Of a stretch of DNA of 9,135 nt, positions 1 to 6,919 are shown piece by piece. Under the pieces are notes generated by a model. It made no database searches and was not told the origin of the DNA. It was given only the letters and a program-made list of their open reading frames with translations. Made by a program: the position numbers and the translations under genes. Numbering within the stretch: position 1 is the stretch's first letter; each line of letters starts with the position of its first letter. Origin of the DNA: Lachnospiraceae bacterium UBA1066 (GTDB lineage Bacteria; Bacillota; Clostridia; Lachnospirales; Lachnospiraceae); NCBI GenBank assembly GCA_002316215.1, contig DCDB01000212.1:1-9135 (forward strand), given 5' to 3'.

Positions 1-2731
1 TATTGACCGCTGGATGCCTTATTTTAAAGAAAATAAAGCGGTTGTTACGCCGGACATTGAGAAAATCAAGGAGAGCAGGCCCGAAGAATACCGGATATTG
101 AAGGAACAGGACATCCGCAGCATAATCGAGGCACCTTTATACAATGATGACCGGCTCATTGGTTTTATCGGGCTCGATAATCCATCTCCGGAAAAAATAG
201 AGAACGCGGGAGAACTGCTTCTGTCTCTGGCGTATGCCATCGCAAACGCCTACAGCCGGGCGGCAAATGAACAGGAACAGCAGGAGATGTTCAGACATAC
301 CATCCAGTCCCTTCTCACAGCCAATCCGGAATCGCTTTGTACCTTCCGGGTCAACCTAACAAAGAATTTCTGTAAAGAAGCACACGGCATATCCAAATAT
401 GTTCTGGATTATTTTCAGTCAGATACTGTCGACGGAATGATTGGGAATATTTCCGGCCTGATTCCTATCCCCGAAGAAAGGGAAGAGTTTTTAAAGAATT
501 TCAACAGGACAAGGCTGCTGGAACTCTATCATGGCGGAACGCCGGATTATTTCGCAGACTATCGGAGAAGAGCAGAAAACGGGCGGCGCATCTGGGTACG
601 GACATTTGTCAGAATGCTCCGGAATCCGGAGAGCGGAGATATCGAGGGCATCATTTATTCCCTTAATGTTACAAAAGAAAAATTCCGGGATCGTGTTTTC
701 AGTATCCTCACAGACAGGGAATATGATTACGAGGCGCTTCTGGATCCGAAAAATAATACGATCCGATTCCTGAATCTGAGCAGCAGGCTTCTGCCTAAAT
801 ATCAGGAGAAGCTGGGAAAACCGGATGCAGTTTTCCCGTACGGGGAGGTATGCCGGTTTGCGGCAGATACGTTCGTTGCAGCTGAAGACAGGGATTTTTA
901 TTTTGACAGCTGCAGGATGGAAACAATCACGGAGCATCTTGAAAAAGAGGAATATTATGAGTATCAGCTGCGCGGGCATTATACCGGAAAACCGGATGAA
1001 TTCATGTACCGGCGGCTACAGTATTATTATCTGGATGACAGCAGGGAAACAATTCTGCTTGTCCAGTCCGATGTGACGAATGCGGTTCTCCGGCAGAAGA
1101 AGGAAAATGAATATGTCGAGGATATCATGGATTCCGTCAGCGCGGGAATTGTTGTGCTCCGCATGCCGGATGCCGATCATCTTGAGGGAATGTTTGTCAA
1201 TATGCAGATGTTCCGGATCCTGGGCATGGAAAAGCCTGAAGGCCCGGACGCACGTCAGGTCTTATTGGGCGATCCGCTGATTTCGGCTTATATGAAGGAC
1301 GCCTTCAGTGCAGTTCATCCGGACGATCTCGAAAGAGTCAGAAAAGCTTTCCGTGACGGTTATGATAAGGACTATTTAAGTGCCGGAAATTACCGCATTT
1401 TAAAACAGGACGGAAGCCCTGTCTGGGTCAATCAGGAAGCTATCCTGCGGGAGGTCAGGCCCGACGGTCATATTTTCTATGCGTGCTACAGGGTTGTTGA
1501 GCGGGAGGTGGAACTCCAGGCGGAACTTAAAAGACAGCTGGAAAATGAAAAGCTGCTGCGCGATGAGGCAGACAGCGCAAACTCCGCGAAAACGGATTTC
1601 CTGTCCCGGATGAGCCATGATATCCGTACGCCGCTCAACGGCATCATAGGCATGGCTTATCTGGCCGGGAAAGAAACGGATCCTGAGGTTGTTAAAGATC
1701 ATCTCGAAAAGATTGAGACTTCGGCAAAATTCCAGCTGAACCTCATCAATGAAATCCTGGATATGTCAAAAGTGGAAAGCGGAGTTATAGATCTTTGTCA
1801 GGAGCCGTATCCCGTCAATGACTTCACTGAATATCTTGATGCGGTAATACGTCCTCTTTGTGAGGGAAAACATCAGAATTTTATCCTGGAAATGAATCCG
1901 ATAAAAGGTTATTCACCCCTTACAGATATTTCCAAGCTGAACCGGATTTACTTCAATCTGCTTTCCAATGCCGTAAAATTCACGCCGGAAGGCGGAACAG
2001 TTAAGCTGACGGTCAAAGAAGTAATGACGGATGAAACCCACATACGCTTTACGATTATCGTAAGTGACAGCGGTATCGGCATCAGCCCGGAATTCCAGAA
2101 ACATCTGTTTGAACCCTTTACGCAGGAGAACCGGAATGACAATTCCAAAGTGCGGGGGAGCGGCCTTGGTCTTGCCATTGTTAAAAAAATTGTTGACGCC
2201 ATGGGAGGATCTGTTTCCGTTGAAAGCACAGAAGGAAAAGGTACGAAATTTACGGTAAATGTAACCTCCGGGTGTGTAAAAAATGCGGATTTAGAAACGG
2301 AAGACGCAAGGAAAGAACAAGATGCCGATGAAGAAAGAATGGCTATTTCAGGCATGAGGATACTGCTTTGCGAGGATCATCCGCTCAATCAGGAGATTGC
2401 AAAAGCGCTGCTCGAGGAGAAAGGAGCAGCGGTGCAGATCGCAGAAGACGGACAGAAGGGAATCGAAGCATTTTCCCAGAGTGCGGTAGGGTATTTCAGC
2501 TGCATCCTGATGGACATCCGTATGCCTGTAAAGGATGGCTACGAAACTGCAGAAGCGATCCGGGCTTTAAAACGGCCGGATGCAAAGAGAATTCCCATCA
2601 TTGCGATGACGGCGGACGCTTTTGAAGATGACGTGCTAAAATGCCTGAATGCAGGGATGAACGGGCACATTGCCAAACCGATTGATCCTGAGCTTCTGTA
2701 CAGGGAAATATCGGAAGCGGTGATGAAATAA
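1..2731 (+). CDS. Soluble hybrid histidine kinase (GAF-PAS-PAS-PAS-HisKA-HATPase-REC), 5' partial
   Basis: This is a cytoplasmic sensor kinase that autophosphorylates on His and passes the phosphate to its own receiver domain. The reading frame is open to the window edge (codons from base 2), and the first 85 or so residues are only the back half of a GAF domain, so the Met at 14 is internal and the true start lies upstream. Counting from that Met: GAF end (to ~85), PAS-like segments at ~92-215, ~224-360 and ~367-493, a coiled-coil linker (~495-525), HisKA with H535 in SRMSHDIRTPLN, an ATPase domain with N652 (SNAVKFT), DSGIGIS (D685), LFEPF and GSGLGL (715-720), and a receiver with E777/D778, phosphoacceptor D834, T856 and K888. 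All catalytic boxes are intact. No membrane span is visible. The protein ends just after the receiver, with no Hpt or output domain. The second PAS-like segment is the least canonical. Family and domain order are secure; the ligand is unknown. Confidence 0.93.
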   Translation, partial: IDRWMPYFKENKAVVTPDIEKIKESRPEEYRILKEQDIRSIIEAPLYNDDRLIGFIGLDNPSPEKIENAGELLLSLAYAIANAYSRAANEQEQQEMFRHTIQSLLTANPESLCTFRVNLTKNFCKEAHGISKYVLDYFQSDTVDGMIGNISGLIPIPEEREEFLKNFNRTRLLELYHGGTPDYFADYRRRAENGRRIWVRTFVRMLRNPESGDIEGIIYSLNVTKEKFRDRVFSILTDREYDYEALLDPKNNTIRFLNLSSRLLPKYQEKLGKPDAVFPYGEVCRFAADTFVAAEDRDFYFDSCRMETITEHLEKEEYYEYQLRGHYTGKPDEFMYRRLQYYYLDDSRETILLVQSDVTNAVLRQKKENEYVEDIMDSVSAGIVVLRMPDADHLEGMFVNMQMFRILGMEKPEGPDARQVLLGDPLISAYMKDAFSAVHPDDLERVRKAFRDGYDKDYLSAGNYRILKQDGSPVWVNQEAILREVRPDGHIFYACYRVVEREVELQAELKRQLENEKLLRDEADSANSAKTDFLSRMSHDIRTPLNGIIGMAYLAGKETDPEVVKDHLEKIETSAKFQLNLINEILDMSKVESGVIDLCQEPYPVNDFTEYLDAVIRPLCEGKHQNFILEMNPIKGYSPLTDISKLNRIYFNLLSNAVKFTPEGGTVKLTVKEVMTDETHIRFTIIVSDSGIGISPEFQKHLFEPFTQENRNDNSKVRGSGLGLAIVKKIVDAMGGSVSVESTEGKGTKFTVNVTSGCVKNADLETEDARKEQDADEERMAISGMRILLCEDHPLNQEIAKALLEEKGAAVQIAEDGQKGIEAFSQSAVGYFSCILMDIRMPVKDGYETAEAIRALKRPDAKRIPIIAMTADAFEDDVLKCLNAGMNGHIAKPIDPELLYREISEAVMK

Positions 2732-2738
2732 ATGATTA

Positions 2739-2749
2739 TTCCTGCAGAC
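2739..2749 (+). repeat. Copy 1 of the 11-base word TTCCTGCAGAC shared by both spacers
   Basis: The exact word TTCCTGCAGAC occurs here, just after the stop of the first kinase and 65 bases before the preferred start of the second. It recurs at 6848-6858, 72 bases before the start of the last kinase. The bases on either side differ. A match of this length is not rare over 9 kb, but both copies falling in the two short spacers ahead of membrane kinase genes is suggestive. It may be a regulator site; that is inference. Confidence 0.45.
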
Positions 2750-2757
2750 TTGCAGGA
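2740..2757 (+). repeat. Perfect 7-bp hairpin between the first and second kinase genes
   Basis: TCCTGCA (2740-2746) and TGCAGGA (2751-2757) are exact reverse complements around a 4-base loop. The hairpin begins eight bases after the TAA at 2729-2731 and lies wholly upstream of the preferred start at 2804. There is no T-run after it, so it does not look like a standard intrinsic terminator; an mRNA processing or stability element, or a protein-binding palindrome, fits better. If translation instead began at 2732 the hairpin would be inside the coding region. Confidence 0.6.
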
Positions 2758-2779
2758 TGACTGCAGTGAAAATTACAAT
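2750..2779 (+). promoter_or_regulatory. Weak sigma-A-like promoter candidate before the Cache kinase
   Basis: TTGCAG (2750-2755, three of six bases matching TTGACA) is followed after 18 bases by TACAAT (2774-2779, five of six matching TATAAT). Transcription would start near 2786, leaving a short leader that contains AGGGA (2794-2798) ahead of the ATG at 2804. The -35 match is poor and overlaps the hairpin, so this is only a possible internal promoter for the downstream genes. Confidence 0.25.
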
Positions 2780-2803
2780 TATTTGGGAAGCGCAGGGAAC
2801 GGA

Positions 2804-4930
2804 ATGAAATCCAAAGCTGAAGGAAAAAGAGCGGATATAACGCGGGGGCGCGCGGCATACATAATTATTAACAGCATACTTGCGGCGGCTCTTTTGCTGG
2901 GGACTTTCTCCCTTGCAGCTTCCTACCGCCAGCTCCAGCAGTCGATCCGGGATGAGCGTGTTAATTCCGTGGAGCAGATCGCCTCATTAATTACAGGGAA
3001 AGTCGCCCAGCTGCGCAATAACTATGTTGCCGAGGCGACCCGGCTCGCGCAGACAATTGAACATTCGGAGTCCGGAAGCATCGGGGATATTTCCTATCTC
3101 GGCAATAACGATGAACTGATCGCACTCGTAAGTGAAAGCGGAAGCTATACGATGATAGACGGCTCACCGCTGGTAATTAATGATCCCGAACTTTTGTCGA
3201 AGCTCGTTTCAGGAACGGGTACAAATACCTCGTTTGCCACTATTGAGACAAGGGGAGACCACTGGCTTTTTTCCGTGCCGCTTAAGGATGTCCGTATCGG
3301 CGGCATCCGCTATATCGGTGTTGTTCTTGCTGTCAGTGCTGAAACTTACGCTGATGCTGCGACGATCACGCTTTACAATCATCTCGGTGAAAGCCTTGTA
3401 GTGGCGGAAGACGGCACCATCAAACTGCGTCCTTCCGATTCTACGGTCAGGAGTTCTTTCGACGGCTATAATCTGCTGAAGACACTGGAACGCAGCAGTA
3501 TGACAAAGAATCAGCGTGAGGCTCTGGCCGATGCGCTGGCCAGGCGGCAGGAGTATGACGTAACCTGCGAACTTGATGAGGTGACGTGGATTATCCACAG
3601 CGTTCCGTCTGAAGGCGGACGCAATATTGTTGTGGCAGTACCGATTTCATTAACGGCCCAGGAAACTTATCGCGGCATGTCCGGGACGCTTCTTACTGCC
3701 GCATTCGTGCTGGCTGCGCTCTGCGCTCTCTTTCTTTACAATTTTGCGTTCATGCTGCGTAAAAACCAGCAGATCCAGCTGGAAACGGCGCGGGCCAAAT
3801 CAAAGAGCGATTTTCTCGGTAAAATGTCGCATGATATCCGTACACCTCTTAATGCCATTGTGGGAATGCATGAACTGGCACTGCAGTCCATTGATGACAA
3901 AGAAGCTGTACGGGACTGTTTGATCAAGGCGAAAAAATCAGGCGAATACCTGGTCTCTGTCATCAATGATGTACTGGACATGAGCCGTATTGAGAGCGGA
4001 AAGATGACTCTTGCGCATCAGCAGTTCGACCTTCCCGGGATACTGGAAGACGTGATACAGATTGAGTCGCAGGCCGCTGCCGAAAAAAGCCTGTCGCTTA
4101 CACTGGAAACCGGTTCGCCGATTGAAACGGATTTCGTCGGTGATGAGCAGAGGCTTCGTCAGTGCGTGATGAATCTTGTAAATAACGCAGTAAAATTCAC
4201 GCCGTCCGGCGGTCGTGTGACGGTGTCCTGCACCGCGGAACCGGTCGGAGAAGGGCGTGCTTCAGTTCGGATTTCTGTAAGAGATACCGGCATCGGTATG
4301 AGTGAAGAATTTATGTGCAAACTCTTCAAGCCCTTTGAGCAGGAACGCAGTTCTTTGATCAGCGCCACGGCCGGCAGCGGGCTCGGTCTTTCGATTGTCC
4401 ATGAATTTGTGACACTGATGGGCGGGACAGTCACAGCGGTCAGCCGTCAGGGGGAAGGCAGTACCTTTACAATCAGGCTTTCTCTTGAGACTGCGCTTAA
4501 GAAGAAACCTGAGATAACTGTTTCAGACGATGAATTTCGGGAAAAAATACGGGGAAAGAATGTTCTGCTGGTTGAAGATAACGTGATAAACAGGCAGATC
4601 CTGTCGATGCTTCTTTCCAAACTTGCGCTTTCGGTAGATGAGGCGGAGAACGGAAAGATTGCAGTAGATAAATTTGCCGGTTCACCTCCAGGTAACTATT
4701 CTATTATTCTTATGGATATTATGATGCCGGTTATGGGCGGCCTTGAAGCCGCCGCAGCTATCCGGAAACTTGACCGTCCGGATGCCGGGACGGTTCCCAT
4801 TGTGGCGCTGTCGGCCAATGCCTTTGAGGAGGACGCGAAAAAATCCATAGACGCCGGTATGCAGATGCATCTTGCAAAGCCGGTGGATATTGATGCGCTG
4901 AAAAGCGTGCTTAAAAAATACATTGTTTGA
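2804..4930 (+). CDS. Membrane hybrid histidine kinase with Cache-like sensor and C-terminal receiver
   Basis: A transmembrane sensor kinase of 708 residues from the ATG at 2804. That start has AGGGA five bases upstream and gives a typical basic N-terminus before a membrane span. An in-frame ATG at 2732 directly abutting the previous stop would add 24 residues unlike a membrane-protein N-terminus. Order: span 1 (~17-40), extracytoplasmic region of ~245 residues with double-Cache-like size and pattern, span 2 (~285-308), a short coiled coil with no HAMP or PAS, HisKA with H343 (KMSHDIRTPLN), ATPase with N461 (NNAVKFT), DTGIGMS (D494), LFKPF and GSGLGL (524-529), then receiver with E591/D592, D638, S670 and K692. 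Every catalytic residue expected of the family is present. It ends with the receiver, so an Hpt partner is expected elsewhere. The lipoprotein gene follows in tight coupling, which makes that lipoprotein a candidate partner for the Cache region. The ligand is not predictable from sequence. Confidence 0.92.
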   Translation: MKSKAEGKRADITRGRAAYIIINSILAAALLLGTFSLAASYRQLQQSIRDERVNSVEQIASLITGKVAQLRNNYVAEATRLAQTIEHSESGSIGDISYLGNNDELIALVSESGSYTMIDGSPLVINDPELLSKLVSGTGTNTSFATIETRGDHWLFSVPLKDVRIGGIRYIGVVLAVSAETYADAATITLYNHLGESLVVAEDGTIKLRPSDSTVRSSFDGYNLLKTLERSSMTKNQREALADALARRQEYDVTCELDEVTWIIHSVPSEGGRNIVVAVPISLTAQETYRGMSGTLLTAAFVLAALCALFLYNFAFMLRKNQQIQLETARAKSKSDFLGKMSHDIRTPLNAIVGMHELALQSIDDKEAVRDCLIKAKKSGEYLVSVINDVLDMSRIESGKMTLAHQQFDLPGILEDVIQIESQAAAEKSLSLTLETGSPIETDFVGDEQRLRQCVMNLVNNAVKFTPSGGRVTVSCTAEPVGEGRASVRISVRDTGIGMSEEFMCKLFKPFEQERSSLISATAGSGLGLSIVHEFVTLMGGTVTAVSRQGEGSTFTIRLSLETALKKKPEITVSDDEFREKIRGKNVLLVEDNVINRQILSMLLSKLALSVDEAENGKIAVDKFAGSPPGNYSIILMDIMMPVMGGLEAAAAIRKLDRPDAGTVPIVALSANAFEEDAKKSIDAGMQMHLAKPVDIDALKSVLKKYIV

Positions 4931-4936
4931 GGAGGT
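4929..4936 (+). promoter_or_regulatory. Strong ribosome binding site that fixes the lipoprotein start
   Basis: GAGGAGGT overlaps the TGA stop (4928-4930) of the upstream kinase and sits seven bases before the ATG at 4944. It settles the start of the lipoprotein gene there rather than at the in-frame TTG at 4923, which would lie within the kinase gene. The overlap of Shine-Dalgarno and stop codon suggests translational coupling. Confidence 0.9.
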
Positions 4937-4943
4937 CTGTACA

Positions 4944-6782
4944 ATGAAGAAAAGAGGTATTCCGGCAGTGCTGCTTGCCATTCTTATGACTTTAAGCGCC
5001 TGCGGAGCTGAAAACCCTTATACGCCGTCTGATGATATTATCACCTATAAGCCTGTCGATTCGACTAAGACAGCAATCACTGTCGGCAGATACACCGCTG
5101 CCAATACGGATGAACTGGAGACAGCACTGGAGGCAAAGTTTCCAAAGGTCGATTTCGTATTCACGGATCCGGACGCCGGGGATAACGATGTCGCTTATAT
5201 GAAGCTTTTATCCGATGGCGGGAAGATGGAAGACATCCAGTTCTGCATGCACGTCATCGGGTCGGAAAATGACTTTCTATACGATCTGTCCGGCGAAAAT
5301 TTCACAGGAGCATTCAATCTTTCAACGCTGGACTCTATGAGCGTGGGAGGAAAGCTTTATCAAATTCCGGTGTCCAACACGGTGATGGGGATTGCTTACA
5401 ACAAATCCCTGTTTGAACGCAACGGCTGGAAAATTCCCGAAAATCTGGATGAATTTTACGCGCTTTGCGATACTATTCAGGCTGCGGGGATACGGCCGTT
5501 CGTTCCCTGCCTCAAATATTACACTGTCAATGAGTCCGTTGCCTTCGGACTCAGCTTCGGCGACGTTTTTTCAAGTGCCGCAAATCAGGTCAAATACCAC
5601 AGTTTTTACAGCGGCGAGACATCCTGCAAGGGACTGTTGGAGCCGTCTTTTCAGGCGGTGAAAAATCTTTACGACAGGGGCTATATTACTGAGGATGATT
5701 ACTCTTCCAGTGCTACTGAGCTAAGACAGGAGCTTTATGCAGGAAAGGTTGCCATGATGCCCAGTAATGTAAGCATTTATACTTTTGTCAGGGATGAAAA
5801 ACCGACCGATGAGATCGGTTTTATCGGCTATCCTACGAAAACGTCGGGACAGCACTGGATGCAGATGGTGCCGGGCAACCTGCTCTCGGTTTCTGCGGCA
5901 TCCATGCAGAATCAGAAAAAGAAGCAGATTATTCTGGATGTACTGGAGTATCTGACGACGGAGGAAGGACAGACCGTTCTGCTGGATTGTTTCCCGGGTG
6001 TCAGCGGTCTCAAAGATTATGTACAGGAGACGGAAGAAACTTATGGGGAAGCCGGAGACTGCATCAGGAACGGACGGATCTTTTTCGCTGATTACTATGC
6101 GTCGAACGATTTTGTCCCTACCTGGGAGAAATACGTCACGGGCCGGATGTCGCTTGAAGATTTCACAGCTGCAAATGATGCGGCGAAACCGGCGGAGTAT
6201 CTAAGCGCACTGGACGAAACGCCCATCGGTACTGCATCGGAAGATTTTACGGTACTGGACACGAGCCTTTTTATTGCCGACGCCATGCGCAAGGCGGCCG
6301 GATCAGAGATTGCGCTCATTCTGAACGGAAGCTTTTATACCGGCAATCTGGCGCGTATTTTCAAGGGGGATATATGTCTGCCCAACCGTTTCACACTGAA
6401 AAGCGTCGGTTCAAAGGATTATCTGACAACCTATGAGATTACCGGCGCGAATCTCAAAAAGCTCATGGAGCATCCTGTCATCAAGGGCGGGGAGGTTAAT
6501 GCCCTGTATGCCTGCTCCGGGCTGAAGGTCAAATACGCCCCCTGGGCGTCGGCCGATGCCAATGTGCAAAGCCTCACGCTCGCCGACGGCACGGCGATCG
6601 ATGATACTGCATCTTATACTGTCGCAGCCTGGGCAGGAACGATAGACGGGAGTTACATTTCCTCGAAGATTCAGGAATTTCCGGATGCAGGTATGAACAG
6701 GGATCTGGTTACGGCGGCAATTGAGGAGGCCGGAACGATTTCACCGGCGCACGACGGGCGGGTTACGCTGGTCTGGAACTGA
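4944..6782 (+). CDS. Lipoprotein: family 1 solute-binding domain fused to a 5'-nucleotidase C-terminal-like domain
   Basis: A predicted surface lipoprotein of 612 residues. The signal peptide ends in a lipobox, LSAC, with Cys20 as the lipidated residue. Residues ~45-390 match the family 1 (sugar-type) extracellular binding fold, most clearly YQIPVSNTVMGIAYNKSLF, the following NGWKIPENLDEF, and a late LEYLTTEEGQ helix. Residues ~433-608 follow the UshA/CD73-type 5'-nucleotidase C-terminal domain block by block: an opening helix (TSLFIADAM), NGS (461-463) where the family has a glycine-rich GGGIR, KGDI (474-477), YEITGANLKKLM, a CSGLKVKY strand (from 524), YTVAAW, DGSY (568-571) where UshA has GGDGY, and a terminal GRVTLVW strand. 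The metallophosphatase domain is absent and the GGGIR arginine is not conserved, so catalysis is unlikely; ligand binding is the plausible role. There are no transport permeases beside it. It is coupled to the upstream Cache kinase, so a sensing partner is the favoured inference. An importer subunit using distant permeases remains possible. Confidence 0.85.
   Translation: MKKRGIPAVLLAILMTLSACGAENPYTPSDDIITYKPVDSTKTAITVGRYTAANTDELETALEAKFPKVDFVFTDPDAGDNDVAYMKLLSDGGKMEDIQFCMHVIGSENDFLYDLSGENFTGAFNLSTLDSMSVGGKLYQIPVSNTVMGIAYNKSLFERNGWKIPENLDEFYALCDTIQAAGIRPFVPCLKYYTVNESVAFGLSFGDVFSSAANQVKYHSFYSGETSCKGLLEPSFQAVKNLYDRGYITEDDYSSSATELRQELYAGKVAMMPSNVSIYTFVRDEKPTDEIGFIGYPTKTSGQHWMQMVPGNLLSVSAASMQNQKKKQIILDVLEYLTTEEGQTVLLDCFPGVSGLKDYVQETEETYGEAGDCIRNGRIFFADYYASNDFVPTWEKYVTGRMSLEDFTAANDAAKPAEYLSALDETPIGTASEDFTVLDTSLFIADAMRKAAGSEIALILNGSFYTGNLARIFKGDICLPNRFTLKSVGSKDYLTTYEITGANLKKLMEHPVIKGGEVNALYACSGLKVKYAPWASADANVQSLTLADGTAIDDTASYTVAAWAGTIDGSYISSKIQEFPDAGMNRDLVTAAIEEAGTISPAHDGRVTLVWN
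5798..5822 (+). repeat. Hairpin-forming segment inside the lipoprotein gene
   Basis: AAAACCGA (5798-5805) and TCGGTTTT (5815-5822) form a perfect 8-bp inverted repeat with a 9-base loop. An alternative 6-bp stem, ACCGAT (5805-5810) with ATCGGT (5814-5819) around GAG, also precedes a TTTT run. It lies in frame in the solute-binding domain and no function is needed to explain it; a weak intragenic terminator or attenuator is only possible. Confidence 0.3.
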
Positions 6783-6847
6783 GTGCAGACATCTTGGTAC
6801 TGCCTGGAGCTTTCATTTGTATTGGATGATGCGGATGTTAGAAGTTT

Positions 6848-6858
6848 TTCCTGCAGAC
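6848..6858 (+). repeat. Copy 2 of the 11-base word TTCCTGCAGAC
   Basis: This is an exact match to 2739-2749. Its core TGCAGAC also occurs at 6784-6790 at the start of the same spacer. This copy overlaps the candidate -35 element of the promoter at 6854-6883, a position where a bound regulator could act on initiation. The function is inferred only from placement. Confidence 0.45.
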
Positions 6859-6877
6859 AGTTAACTTTCGATGTCTG
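6854..6877 (+). repeat. Inverted repeat CAGACA-N12-TGTCTG overlapping the promoter
   Basis: CAGACA (6854-6859) and TGTCTG (6872-6877) are perfect 6-bp inverted arms around 12 bases. The left arm coincides with the candidate -35 and the right arm touches the TATAAT. The right arm extends to GATGTCTG (6870-6877), which also pairs exactly with CAGACATC at 6786-6793. The arrangement resembles an operator for a dimeric regulator, but 6-bp arms can arise by chance. Confidence 0.4.
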
Positions 6878-6883
6878 TATAAT
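6854..6883 (+). promoter_or_regulatory. Sigma-A-like promoter candidate for the flytrap kinase
   Basis: A perfect TATAAT (6878-6883) lies 37 bases before the ATG at 6920. The best -35 is CAGACA (6854-6859), four of six bases matching TTGACA, with an 18-base spacer. Transcription would start near 6890, leaving a leader of about 30 bases. The weak -35 and the overlapping inverted repeat would suit a promoter that needs an activator or is repressed. Confidence 0.5.
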
Positions 6884-6919
6884 CAGATTGTATCAGCATG
6901 AAAATGAGAACGGGACAAT

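Larger units (their letters stand above)
6783..6919 (+). other. 137-base spacer between lipoprotein and flytrap kinase genes
   Basis: This is the longest gene-free stretch in the window. It holds a -10 consensus, three CAGACA/TGTCTG half-sites (6786-6791, 6854-6859, 6872-6877) and one copy of the 11-base word shared with the spacer near 2740. No hairpin with a T-run was found, so no intrinsic terminator can be called for the upstream genes. Readthrough into the last gene is therefore possible in addition to local initiation. Confidence 0.7.

Noticed and set aside
14..16. ATG at 14 as the true start of the first gene
   Set aside because: The frame is open upstream to the window edge and the protein would begin in the middle of a GAF domain.
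491..979. A 162-codon minus-strand open frame, and similar ones at 1948-2355, 3209-3598 and 7277-7774
   Set aside because: Each is antisense to a well-supported kinase gene, has no ribosome site or family signature that I can see, and is explained by codon use on the plus strand.
4923..4943. TTG at 4923 as the start of the lipoprotein gene
   Set aside because: It would place the ribosome site inside the coding region and add seven residues before a normal signal peptide. The ATG at 4944 has an ideal GAGGAGGT at seven bases.
6783..6919. Intrinsic terminator after the lipoprotein gene
   Set aside because: No GC-rich stem directly followed by a T-run is present; the TTTTT at 6845-6849 has no adjoining stem.
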